The notes beneath the pieces are model-generated. The model did no database searches. It saw nothing but the letters and a program-made list of their open reading frames with translations, and had not been told where the DNA came from. From contig NZ_JAUSLT010000019.1 in assembly GCF_030646015.1 (NCBI RefSeq), positions 99,617-163,616 on the forward strand: a stretch of 64,000 nucleotides of DNA, read 5' to 3'. This document shows positions 6,985 through 15,100 of this stretch, piece after piece. The DNA is from Bradyrhizobium sp. (GTDB lineage Bacteria; Pseudomonadota; Alphaproteobacteria; Rhizobiales; Xanthobacteraceae). The stretch's first letter is position 1. Each line of letters opens with the position of its first letter. Made by a program: the position numbers and the translations under genes.

Positions 6985-7119
6985 ATGAACATCGAGAACA
7001 ATACCTTCCCTGAACCTCAGGGTTTTTCCGTCCAGGACATTCTCTGGGCGGTCGGCGTCTGGTCGGTGATCCTGTGCCTGTCACCGGTGATCATCTTCTA
7101 CATGCTGATGGTGGCGTGA
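6985..7119 (+). CDS. Micro-protein with one membrane helix, second of the pair
   Basis: The product is 44 residues, starting at the ATG at 6985 four bases behind GGGGG. An acidic N-terminus (MNIENNTFPEP) leads to one hydrophobic helix (ILWAVGVWSVILCLSPVIIF) ending LMVA. It is homologous to the 49-residue peptide upstream in the helix and the LSPV turn. The opposite charge of the two N-termini (basic in the first, acidic here) would suit partners in one membrane complex, which is speculation. Confidence 0.55.
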   Translation: MNIENNTFPEPQGFSVQDILWAVGVWSVILCLSPVIIFYMLMVA

Positions 7120-7156
7120 GATCTTTGCCCTCCCCTGGAGGGTAAGCGCAGGCACA

Positions 7157-7184
7157 AAAGAAAAACGCGCGGAAACCGCGCGTT
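7157..7184 (-). terminator. Bidirectional terminator, mainly for the ParA-like gene
   Basis: Arms ACGCGCGG (7165-7172) and CCGCGCGT (7176-7183) enclose AAA. On the minus strand a T-rich tract follows, fitting the end of the ParA-like gene 45 bases away; on the plus strand the weaker TTCTTT could end the micro-protein message. Confidence 0.7.
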
Positions 7185-7228
7185 CTTTGTCAGACTTGCA
7201 GTGCGGCAGAACTTGCCGTGCGGCAGAA

Positions 7229-7912
7229 CTATGCCGCCTGCTGCTTGTGCATCGCGCCGGTCGCGGATCCATTGCCGCGAATGGCCTTCACCGAGCGCTC
7301 GATCGCAGCCCATAGCCGGCTGATTTCCGCCGCCGCGCGACCCTCGGCGTCGTATTCGCGCGCGCCTTCGCCATGGCTGAGCGCCATCAGGAGATCGGCA
7401 CGGTTGGTGATCTGCCCGCCCCACACCGGCGCGCGGAATTTGGCCAGCGCTTCCCGCGCGATGGTGACGATCGGGCTCTCCGCCTCGTCGCGGCGTGCCG
7501 GCGCGCCGTTGATCACGACCGCATAGGGTTTTCGCGCGGCACGGCAGGTTTGAATGGTTTCCTGCACGGCGTTGACGTCGAACACGCCCGGCCGCGCCGG
7601 AATGATCACCATGGTGGCGTTCTTGATGGCATCGTCGACCACGGCCGACAAATTCGGCGGCGTGTCGATGAATACCCACTCGAAGCCGTCGCGCTTGGCG
7701 GCGGCCACGATCCCGCTCACGGAATTGACGGCGGTCTTGATCGTGGGTTCGTTGGTGCCGCGCAGCTTGTGCCAGAGTGTCAATGACCCCTGCGGATCGG
7801 CATCGACAAGCAGACAGGGCTTCGTAACCTTATGGACATGCGCAGCGAGATGGGCGGCAAGGGTACTCTTTCCCGAGCCGCCTTTACGCGATGCGAAAAC
7901 AATAACGTTCAT
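7229..7912 (-). CDS. Solitary ParA/MinD-family ATPase
   Basis: The product is 227 residues. It has the deviant Walker A motif KGGSGKST at residues 10-17 with the signature lysine, a Walker A' region (LLVDADPQGSLTLW) and Walker B (WVFIDTPPN). These are hallmarks of ParA-type ATPases that position plasmids, chromosomes or protein clusters. No ParB gene or parS-like array lies beside it, so it belongs to the orphan ParA group, whose cargo varies. A perfect palindrome sits 37 bases before the start. Stop is followed by a terminator, so it is a single-gene unit. Confidence 0.88.
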   Translation of the reverse strand: MNVIVFASRKGGSGKSTLAAHLAAHVHKVTKPCLLVDADPQGSLTLWHKLRGTNEPTIKTAVNSVSGIVAAAKRDGFEWVFIDTPPNLSAVVDDAIKNATMVIIPARPGVFDVNAVQETIQTCRAARKPYAVVINGAPARRDEAESPIVTIAREALAKFRAPVWGGQITNRADLLMALSHGEGAREYDAEGRAAAEISRLWAAIERSVKAIRGNGSATGAMHKQQAA

Positions 7913-7948
7913 ACCTTCGCCTCCAGATTGACCCCAGATGGCGAAAAT

Positions 7949-7966
7949 GAATCAGCACGCTGATTC
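7949..7966. promoter_or_regulatory. Palindrome upstream of the ParA-like gene
   Basis: GAATCAGC-AC-GCTGATTC has perfect 8-bp arms and lies 37 bases before the ParA-like start codon, where a repressor would meet RNA polymerase. The binding protein is unknown. Confidence 0.45.
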
Positions 7967-8089
7967 GTGAAAGAAAAATTTACCGCTAAAGTGGACGAAG
8001 CCCCGGATTAATCGGCGGAGTGGGCTTTTGAGTCACACCATGCGCTGCAGCAGACTCAAAAAGTGAATCGCGACAGCGCTGGAAGTGAG

Positions 8090-8422
8090 TCACTGCGCAT
8101 TTTTTACGCGCTCACGCTCGGCTTTTGCGCGTTGACGCACTTCCCACTTGCGTTCGATCCATCCGAGCGACTGCGCCATCGGCTTTTGTAGGATCGGCAC
8201 ATCCTGGGCGAACAAAACGAGTCCGAGCGGCAGCATCCAGAGTCCCAGGATCGGCAAGAAGCTGAAGATGCCGCCGATCATCAGCAAGATCGCCAGCGGA
8301 ATCCGCACCAGGATCGACGACGGCTTGCGTAGCCAGCCGATGAATCTGGCCGGTCCCGGCGGAAGTTTGTCCTGAAACCAGGCAAAATGCCGATCAAGCT
8401 CCTCCCTGGAATGTTCACCCAC
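8090..8422 (-). CDS. Small membrane protein, unknown function
   Basis: The product is 110 residues. A charged N-terminus with a Pro-rich PPGPARFIGWLRKP segment leads into two close hydrophobic helices (about 36-55 and 57-73), then a basic tail rich in Arg, Lys and Glu likely to form an amphipathic helix. A GGAG-like site precedes the ATG. I do not assign a named family. It sits alone between ParA and a secreted protein. Confidence 0.65.
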   Translation of the reverse strand: MGEHSREELDRHFAWFQDKLPPGPARFIGWLRKPSSILVRIPLAILLMIGGIFSFLPILGLWMLPLGLVLFAQDVPILQKPMAQSLGWIERKWEVRQRAKAERERVKNAQ

Positions 8423-8569
8423 TGAATCTCTCCTTGCCTTCAGATGGGGATCCGAGGCACCGACGCAAGGCGTCGTTCCGTGGTGCCAAGCATCCGCGGG
8501 CGGCGTTGTTCCGGGTCACATGAGGCGAATGTCGAACGAGCCCGCGCGCACGTCGCTGCTTTTTCGCGT

Positions 8570-8929
8570 TCAGGTTGCCTTCGGCTTCGCAGGCTTGCCG
8601 GGTTTCTTCGCCTTGGCGCTGGCCGGCTTTCGCGCCTTCGCCGGCGTGATGCCGAGAGGCTTTCCCGCACGGACCGAGCTGACTTCGGAGGGCTCGGGCC
8701 GGAAATGCGCCCGGCAGCCAGGGCTGAGCTGGGATTTTTGCTGGATCATGCAGACCGTGATGCGGTCGACGTCCGGGATGTAGGCGCCGCACAGGCGCAT
8801 CGCATCGCCGGTGCAGGCCTGCTCCTGCTCGGGGGAATAGGCCTGGCTCGCCGCAGGCCACATCGAGACCGCAAGCGCGGTCGCGAGCATCAAACCAAAC
8901 TGGAACTTGCTGGACCGGAGCACGAACAT
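8570..8929 (-). CDS. Exported cysteine-containing protein with Lys/Ala/Pro tail
   Basis: The product is 119 residues when started at the ATG at 8929, which is six bases behind GGGAGG. It has a signal peptide (residues 1-30, ending SQA), a compact four-Cys segment (ACTGDAMRLCGAYIPDVDRI and on to CMIQQKSQLSPGCRAHF), and a C-terminal tail of about 35 residues made almost only of Lys, Ala and Pro, resembling histone-like or DNA/polymer-binding tails. Five 12-base repeats lie directly upstream and could extend the frame to a TTG at 8989. Similar small Cys-motif periplasmic proteins are common in Bradyrhizobium; function unknown. Confidence 0.65.
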   Translation of the reverse strand: MFVLRSSKFQFGLMLATALAVSMWPAASQAYSPEQEQACTGDAMRLCGAYIPDVDRITVCMIQQKSQLSPGCRAHFRPEPSEVSSVRAGKPLGITPAKARKPASAKAKKPGKPAKPKAT

Positions 8930-8989
8930 GAATCCTCCCAAGAATCCTCCCAAAAATCCACTCGAGGATCCCTTCGAGAATCCCCTCAA
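8930..8989 (-). repeat. Five tandem 12-bp repeats in front of a start codon
   Basis: Exactly 60 bases divide into five 12-mers: two identical (GAATCCTCCCAA on the plus strand) and three diverged. On the coding strand each unit carries a GGGAGG, GGGGAT or similar purine block, so the array is a series of Shine-Dalgarno-like sites ending at the start codon at 8929. Because 12 is a multiple of three, the array is also an open frame from TTG 8989. Confidence 0.8.
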
Positions 8990-9077
8990 GCATTAATTGG
9001 GAGAATTGTGGGTGAACCGCGGCGGATTGGCAAGCAGAGGTCAAGCGCGGGGTGCGGGGTCGCGGTGGATAGCGTCC

Positions 9078-9094
9078 TGGTACAGTTGGGTGGG
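9078..9094. other. Distal attachment-site copy (attR-like)
   Basis: This is an exact 17-base copy of the 3' end of tRNA-His, including the CCA. It diverges at the next base on both sides. It marks the far boundary of the islet. Confidence 0.8.
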
Positions 9095-9279
9095 TACTGC
9101 CAACATTCAGACAGATGATTGATAAACCTAACGTTTTCGCCCGCGCGTTTGCTTCGTTTGTAGTACCTTTTTGTATTTTCAGCGAGGCCTATGTGCGTCC
9201 ACGTACCGCTGCACGATGCTCGCGCCACGAGGTCCAATCAACAGGCTTCGGAGACCCAATTATCGTGAGCTGGCCGGGA

Positions 9280-10362
9280 TTAGTCCTCTCCGTAAAGACC
9301 ACTAGATTGGTGCAATCCCATCGCGCGCTTGGAACTACCAGTCCTGTAAACCCGAGAAACACAGTGGCATCGGCGATTTCCTGCGTGCGACTGTACCCTG
9401 ACTTCCTTAAAGGGGTTTTGTCGAATGCGCTTGTGCTCACGAGCCCAGCTAAATACGCGCCGCGACGCCGACAGCCAAATTTCTCGAACGGTGCTGGGGC
9501 CTCGCTCGTTATTGACCAGACCGTGCACCCACGTACGCGCAACGTCCTCAGTGATACCATCCGCCCCCACTTCGGCGAATTCACGCTGCATTGCGAGGAA
9601 AACCGCCCTCCATCTAGTCACAGTCTTCGGCGCGGGCTTCGTCGCGAGTACGAAGGCCTCGAACAATTCCCAGCAACTGACACCCTTACCCCTAGCCGGA
9701 CCATCGGTGAACGGAGGGAAACTGTCAGGTGTGTCATCACGGGAGTAATCGCCATTGGCACGCCGCTCCAGCACCGAAATCGCCAACAGCAGGTTGTCGC
9801 TGACAGCATCCACAAAGAGCGCGTAAGCGGTGGCGTTCAATGCAATACCGGAGCTGGCAAGGAAGGTTGCCACACGGGCCAACTCGGCAACCTGTGGCCT
9901 CACCGCTTCGCGAACCTCCGGCTCCTTCGCCCACTCCCATTTGGGGTCAGACTTATGGTTCTCGTGGTAGCTATCTGGTGCCTCGGGGTGGATCACATTC
10001 CAAACGAAGTGGTTGCTCATCTCCTGCCAACGCTTGGCTGGACCGGGGTCGTTCTCATGCTGTCCGACGAACCATGTGTACCAACGGCCTGCGAGTGCAA
10101 TCGCGTTTAATCGAGTGAGCGGCTGACCTGAGCCGTTCTTCTTTGATCGCAGCGTTGCAATGCGCGTTTCAATCTCTGCTCCCCACTCTCCGAGTTGCGT
10201 CTTTGCTTCGTGTGACGCTGTGTCCGCTGGCAGTTTGAGATGCGCTTCACGTTTCACGCCATACAGGCGTGCGTACTCCTCGCGAACATCTTCGGGGATG
10301 CCTTTGCGTGCAAACCATCGACCATCAGCAGCACGATTTAACGCGACCATCCGTAATGCCAT
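9280..10362 (-). pseudogene. Truncated tyrosine-recombinase integrase
   Basis: The open frame gives 360 residues from an ATG at 10362 preceded by AAAAGG. The N-terminal part resembles phage-type integrases with a DUF6538-like start (GRWFARKGIPEDVREEYARL), and the middle has a SAM-like core-binding domain ending WLSASRRVFSWAREHKRI, then NPFKEV. After that point the sequence loses similarity and stops, and the catalytic Arg-His-Arg-Tyr domain, normally about 180 residues, is missing. Only 185 bases remain before the distal att copy, so the deletion is real. It cannot be an active recombinase. Confidence 0.75.
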
Positions 10363-10446
10363 TTGTAGCGCCTTTTGTATTTTAGCGCGGGCAAATACAT
10401 CAGGTCTATCAGTACGTTGCTGAAACCACAGAGGAATTTGTTGTGG

Positions 10447-10463
10447 TGGTACAGTTGGGTGGG
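10447..10463. other. Attachment-site copy within tRNA-His (attL-like)
   Basis: The last 17 bases of tRNA-His, identical to 9078-9094. The islet entered here and left the tRNA intact. Confidence 0.8.
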
Positions 10464-10523
10464 CTCGAACCACCGACCTCCTGTTCCACAGACAGGCGCT
10501 CTAACCAACTGAGCTACAACTGC
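10447..10523 (-). tRNA. tRNA-His (GTG anticodon)
   Basis: The 77-base cloverleaf has an encoded CCA, a CCTGT/ACAGG anticodon stem around CTGTGGA with anticodon GTG, and a GGTGG/CCACC T-arm with TTCGAGC loop. The acceptor stem is G1-T72 with A73 and no extra encoded pairing partner for G-1. That unusual acceptor end is known for tRNA-His in many alphaproteobacteria, which use a matching histidyl-tRNA synthetase. It hosts the integrated islet at its 3' end. Confidence 0.96.
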
Positions 10524-10733
10524 ATCCTTGGCGAGCCCTTGAAATGGGGTCGCCGAACGGGGCGGAAACTAGGTGCAACGCCGCCCTTTGGCAAGGCCGG
10601 TGGATGCCCCGTAAGGGTCGATTCGGAGGCGGTAAAAGTTCACGCTTCGCAGGCCTCGCCGGGCAAAAACCCGCACGCCTCGCCCTCGACGCAGTCCCTC
10701 GACGCAGTCCCTTGGCGCAGCGCCCAAACAAAA

Positions 10734-10762
10734 AGCCCGGGCTGGCCGCCCGGGCTTTTTTT
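10734..10762 (-). terminator. Terminator of the first phasin gene
   Basis: A 9-bp stem (10734-10742 with 10748-10756, AGCCCGGGC) closes a TGGCC loop, with A-runs and T-runs outside it, so it works in both directions. It is 20 bases past the phasin stop. A 13-base tandem duplication (10683-10695 and 10696-10708) lies just beyond it. Confidence 0.85.
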
Positions 10763-10781
10763 GGAATGCGAAACGGGCCTA

Positions 10782-11213
10782 TCAGGCGGCCGGCTTGAAC
10801 AGCTTCGACGCGCTGGCCTTGATCGGCTCGGCGGTCTCCGCCGCAACCTTCTGGCTCAGCTCGGCAAGTTGCTTGGTCTGGGCGGTGAAGGTTTCGAACT
10901 GCTTCTTGGCGTGCGAGGCCCAAAGCTCCATCGCCTCGGTGGGCGATTTCACGCTGAACAGCTCCTGTGCGAAGTCCAGGCTCGCGGTGCTGTTGGCTTT
11001 CATGATTTCCATCAGCTTGGCGGAGTATTCGCTGGCGCCCTTGCTGACGGTCGTGAACACCGCCTCAATGGTGCCGTTATGGGTCTCGGCGGCATCCTTG
11101 AACTTGGCGTAGCTGTCGCGGGCCTGCGAAACGCCCTTTTCGGCGAACGCACGCATTTGCTCGGGGACTTCGAACGGGATCACGGAAGCAGAGAAAGGAT
11201 CGTTATTGGCCAT
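10782..11213 (-). CDS. Phasin family protein (granule-associated)
   Basis: The product is 143 residues. The ATG at 11213 (MANNDPFSASV) follows AAGGA; upstream in-frame starts are unconserved. It is all-helical in pattern with the phasin_2 signature QMRAFAEKGVSQARDSYAKF and ASLDFAQELFSVKSPTEAME, ending in an Ala/Lys-rich tail. Phasins coat polyhydroxyalkanoate granules in the cytoplasm. A second phasin gene lies 246 bases upstream in the same direction. Confidence 0.9.
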   Translation of the reverse strand: MANNDPFSASVIPFEVPEQMRAFAEKGVSQARDSYAKFKDAAETHNGTIEAVFTTVSKGASEYSAKLMEIMKANSTASLDFAQELFSVKSPTEAMELWASHAKKQFETFTAQTKQLAELSQKVAAETAEPIKASASKLFKPAA

Positions 11214-11459
11214 TACTTGCATCCTTCGCGTTGGGTGAAAAATGTGACCCCTCACACGCCCCCGGCGCCCACCGGAAAACGTCGAACTGATCACGCAGAA
11301 CGGGAATGCCCATTGTCGGGCAACCAACAGATAACACCCTTAACATGTCAATTTTGTGCATTGCAATGCGATTTTCACCGCAATGCCGCATAGCAGGGGC
11401 CAGCCGAACGCACGTTCCGGCTGCGGAACCCGCCAAAATCAACCGTCGGAAGGCATTTG

Positions 11460-11843
11460 TCAGCTTTTCGGCTTGGCGGCGTCCATCGCCGCCTTGCTGA
11501 CGATCTGGCCCATCTCGCTGGCCTGCTCGGCCAGCGACCGCATCTGCGCCTGCACATATTCGGTATGCAGCCGCATGATTTCCGTCAGATCCTTGGCGTG
11601 CAGCAGCGATTGGGCATAGTCCAGCGACGCCTGGACGTTCTTTTCGGCGTAGGACATCGCCTTGGCGCCGATGTCCTTGGCGCCGGCGGCAACCGCCTCC
11701 CGCTTCTCCTCGATGGTTCCGGCGGTCGTTTGCGCGCCGCTCAGGAACTTCTCGAAGGCCTGGCGGGCCTGGTCGAAGCCGGCCTCGGCCATCGACCGCA
11801 TTTCCTTGGGAGTCTCGAAAGGGTCACGTCCTTGTTCGCTCAT
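11460..11843 (-). CDS. Phasin family protein (second copy)
   Basis: The product is 127 residues, starting at the ATG at 11843 behind CAGGAG. It shares the family layout with the neighbouring phasin: EMRSMAEAGFDQARQAFEKF, then ASLDYAQSLLHAKDLTEIMR and VQAQMRSLAEQASEMG. The two are diverged paralogs, probably from an old tandem duplication. The 338 bases upstream to the kinase gene hold no further gene I can see. Confidence 0.9.
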   Translation of the reverse strand: MSEQGRDPFETPKEMRSMAEAGFDQARQAFEKFLSGAQTTAGTIEEKREAVAAGAKDIGAKAMSYAEKNVQASLDYAQSLLHAKDLTEIMRLHTEYVQAQMRSLAEQASEMGQIVSKAAMDAAKPKS

Positions 11844-12182
11844 GGTCCCACTCCTGTTCGGTATCCGAAGGCTGTCCACGGCCCCGGTTCCCCGTTCCCA
11901 TGTCAGGATAAAGGGCAAATAGCCTCGCCGATATGACGCGACATCCGCCTGTTCCCATCGTGGACCTCTGGACGCCGTTTGCAACAGCCCAACGCCAAAG
12001 CCCGGCGCAGGGTTCAGCCGGATTAAGGTTATCTCCGCTTTGGGCGGCAGCCCGGCCGCAAACCGTGGACCTGACCTTGGCGGCGGGCGATACTAAGGGT
12101 TCGTTAAGGCTGTCATCGTTTGGCCGCCGAACTCTGCGCCATCGTCTTAGCCAAGGCCCAACCAGTCAGCCATGTCACCACG
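11844..12182. other. Divergent intergenic region, phasin to PAS kinase
   Basis: These 339 bases separate divergent genes and should hold both promoters. I see no RNA gene, no strong palindrome and no convincing start for a small gene. Confidence 0.5.
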
Positions 12183-15100
12183 ATGAACAATGCGGAATTC
12201 CAGTTGCGAGGCGTCGGCGATCCGAGGCTGGCCGTGCATGCCACCAGTGCGCTGCCGGTGTGGCTGTGGTCGACCGACGGCACCCGGATCTGGTGGGCCA
12301 ATGCGGTCGGTGCCAGGCTGTTCGGCGCGGCCAACGGCGCCGTGCTCGCCGGCAGGATTTTCGGCCCCGCCGACCAGCACCGGCGCCAGGTGGCGCAACT
12401 CGCCGGGCGGCTGTCGCCCACCGGCGCGATCCGGCTGGAGCGGCTGCGCGGTTTCGGCGCACCGCTCGGCACCCTGATGACCTGCGGCTGCGCGCGGCTC
12501 GAATTCGCCGACGGCAACCACGGCATCCTGATCGCCGCCGCCGAAGCGGTGGGCCGCGCGATGCCGCTGGTCGAACGGCTGCAGCGCCTGGTCGAAGGCA
12601 TCGATTCGCCGATCGCGGCGTTCGCGCGTGACGGCATGTTCGTCGGCGCCAGCGACGCCGCGCGGCCGCTGCTCGGCTTTCGCAATCTCTCCGAGGCCGG
12701 TCTCGACGAGGCGCGCAGCAACGCGCTCGCCCAAGGCCGCGTCGAGACCCCGGTCGGCATCGGCCACATGGTGCTGCAACGCGTCGGCACCGGCGCGGAT
12801 GTCGGGCTGGTGGCGCTGATCGCGCCGGCGCCTGCCCAGATCGCTCCTGAACAGGTCGCTCCTGAAGACGTCGCGTCGTCTGATCACGAACAGCCGGCGG
12901 TCCCGGACGCAGCCCCCGCCGGATTCGCGCTGGTCGACGAGTTCGCGACATCGTCGCCGGAAGAGACGGTTGCCGCCCTGCCGCCGGAGCCCGTGCAGCA
13001 GGTCGCGCCGCTGGCGGACCTGCCGGCGCCGGACTACGAACGGCCGGCGATGTCGGGCGAAGCCCCGGCCGAGTTCGCGCTGATCGACGAGTTTGTGGAG
13101 CCGGCCCAAGCGACTGCTGAAGCCCCGGACGCCGGGGACTTCGTCGAGGAGCCACCCGAAGAAGATATCGACCTGCAGTCGGTGCTGCAGCTCAACTTGC
13201 CCCAAGTTGAATCTCACGTCGAGGCTTCACCGATCGAAGACCAGGTGGAAGCCGCAAAGCCCGATGCCGGTGTTGATCTGGAGCAACCTTCCCGCGATGT
13301 CGAAGCCGTTGCCGAAGCGACGGCGCCTCTGCCCGCGGAGCAAGCTGCATCCGCGATGGAGGCTTCCATGTCACCGGCAAACCAATCCGAAGCCACCGGC
13401 GCGCCGTCATGGCTCGACGAGCCACCCGCCGCGCGGGAGCACCCGCTGCGCTTCATGTGGCAGATGGATGCCGAAGGCCGCTTCTCGCTCGGGTCCGATG
13501 AATTCACCCGCCTGATCGGCGCCCGCACCGCCGCCGGCTTCGGACGGCCGTGGAGCGAGATCGCCGAGACGTTCGGGCTCGATCCCGACGGCCGCGTCGC
13601 CAGGGCAGTCGCCACCGGCAGCACCTGGAGCGGCATCACGCTGGACTGGCCGGTCGATGGCGGCGGCCGCTTGCCGGTGGAACTGGCGGGACTGCCGACC
13701 TACGATCACACCGGAAAACTTGCCGGCTATCGGGGGTTTGGGGTTTGCCGCGATCTCGACGGGCTGACCCGGCTCGCCGCGCAGCGCCGCCACGAATTTT
13801 TCAACCCGCCGCCCCCACCGCAGCCGCTTTCGGCCGATATCGTACAGGCCGGTCCGGCCAGTGATTCGCCCGCCGCCGCGTTGCCCGACATAGCCGTTGT
13901 TGCGTCGTCCACTACGTCTGAATTGCCAGCATCGATTGCCGCCCCGACTTCATACCAAACCGATTTGGAAACGACCGTGGAAAGCTCCGAAACGCTCAAG
14001 AACGTCCTGCCGTTTCGCCCGATCAGCGAACCGAAATCACCGGTCCTGACCCCGGTGGAGAACAGCGCCTTCAACGAGCTCGCGCGGCAATTGTCGGCGC
14101 GGCTCGAGGCCGAGACCGGCGCGGCGGCAATGGCTGATCTGTCCGACGCGTCAGACGATGTTGTCGGGCCGGTCGCGGCGGCCGAGCCGGTCGAAGCGCC
14201 GGCTGAAACGCCGGAGTGGCTGGCCCCGCCCGAACCGCCGGCGCGCGGCGAGACCCGGCGCGACAAGATGCTGCTCGACCTCGTGCCGGTCGGCGTCCTG
14301 ATTTACCGGCTTGACCGGCTGCTCTATGCCAATTCAGCGTTTCTGGCGCGGATCGGCTATGACAGCCTTCACGCCCTCGAAGAGGCCGGTGGCCTCGACG
14401 CGCTCTATGTCGAACCCGGCGTCTCCACCGCTTCCAGCACATCCGATACCGGCACGCCGGTGACGATTTCCGCGAGCCAGGATTCGCCGGACCAAGCGCC
14501 GTCGCCGGCGACCGATGCGCGGCTCTATACCATCGCGTGGGACGAGGATTCGGCGCTGGCGCTGATCTGCTCGGGCGCCGCCGGCGAAGGCGCCGCGATC
14601 GCCGCCGCCATCACGCAGGCGGTCCCGGCCGGCGCGCCTTCGAGCGAGCCCTCAGCCGTCGGTCACGCCAATGCCGAGGAGCTCGGCGCCATTCTCGACA
14701 CCACGGCCGAAGGCATCGTGATGTTCGACGGCGAAGGCAACATCAATTCGTGCAATCGCAGCGCCGAGGCGCTGTTCGGCTACGACGGCGCCGATCTCGT
14801 GCAGCGCAATCTCGCCGAGCTGTTCGCGCCGGAAAGCCAGGGCGTGATGCAGGATTACCTGGAGAGCATCAAGGGCGCCGGCGTCGCCAGCCTGCTCGAC
14901 CACGGCCGCGACATGCTGGGCCGTGTGCGCGGCGGCGGCATCATCCCGCTGTCGATGACCATGGGGCGGACGCGGCCCGACGGCCCGAATTTCTTCGCGG
15001 TGTTTCGCGATCTGTCGCAAGCCCGCAAGAACGAAAGCGAGCTGCAGCAGGCGCGGCGGCTGGCCGAGCGCGCCGCCAACGCCAAGGCCGACATGCTGGC

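Larger units (their letters stand above)
9078..10463. mobile_element. Decayed integrative islet at tRNA-His
   Basis: The 17 bases TGGTACAGTTGGGTGGG that form the 3' end of tRNA-His (10447-10463) recur exactly at 9078-9094. Between them lies about 1.37 kb with lower GC than its surroundings and one damaged integrase gene whose 5' end is next to the tRNA, the usual order for tyrosine-recombinase islands. The islet therefore looks like the relic of an integrated element that lost all cargo. Confidence 0.82.

Noticed and set aside
8930..8989. CRISPR-like array
   Set aside because: The units are 12 bases, contiguous and without spacers; it is a simple tandem repeat.
10683..10708. 13-bp tandem repeat as an attachment site
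   Set aside because: It lies outside the tRNA-His islet and no mobile gene adjoins it; likely a simple local duplication.
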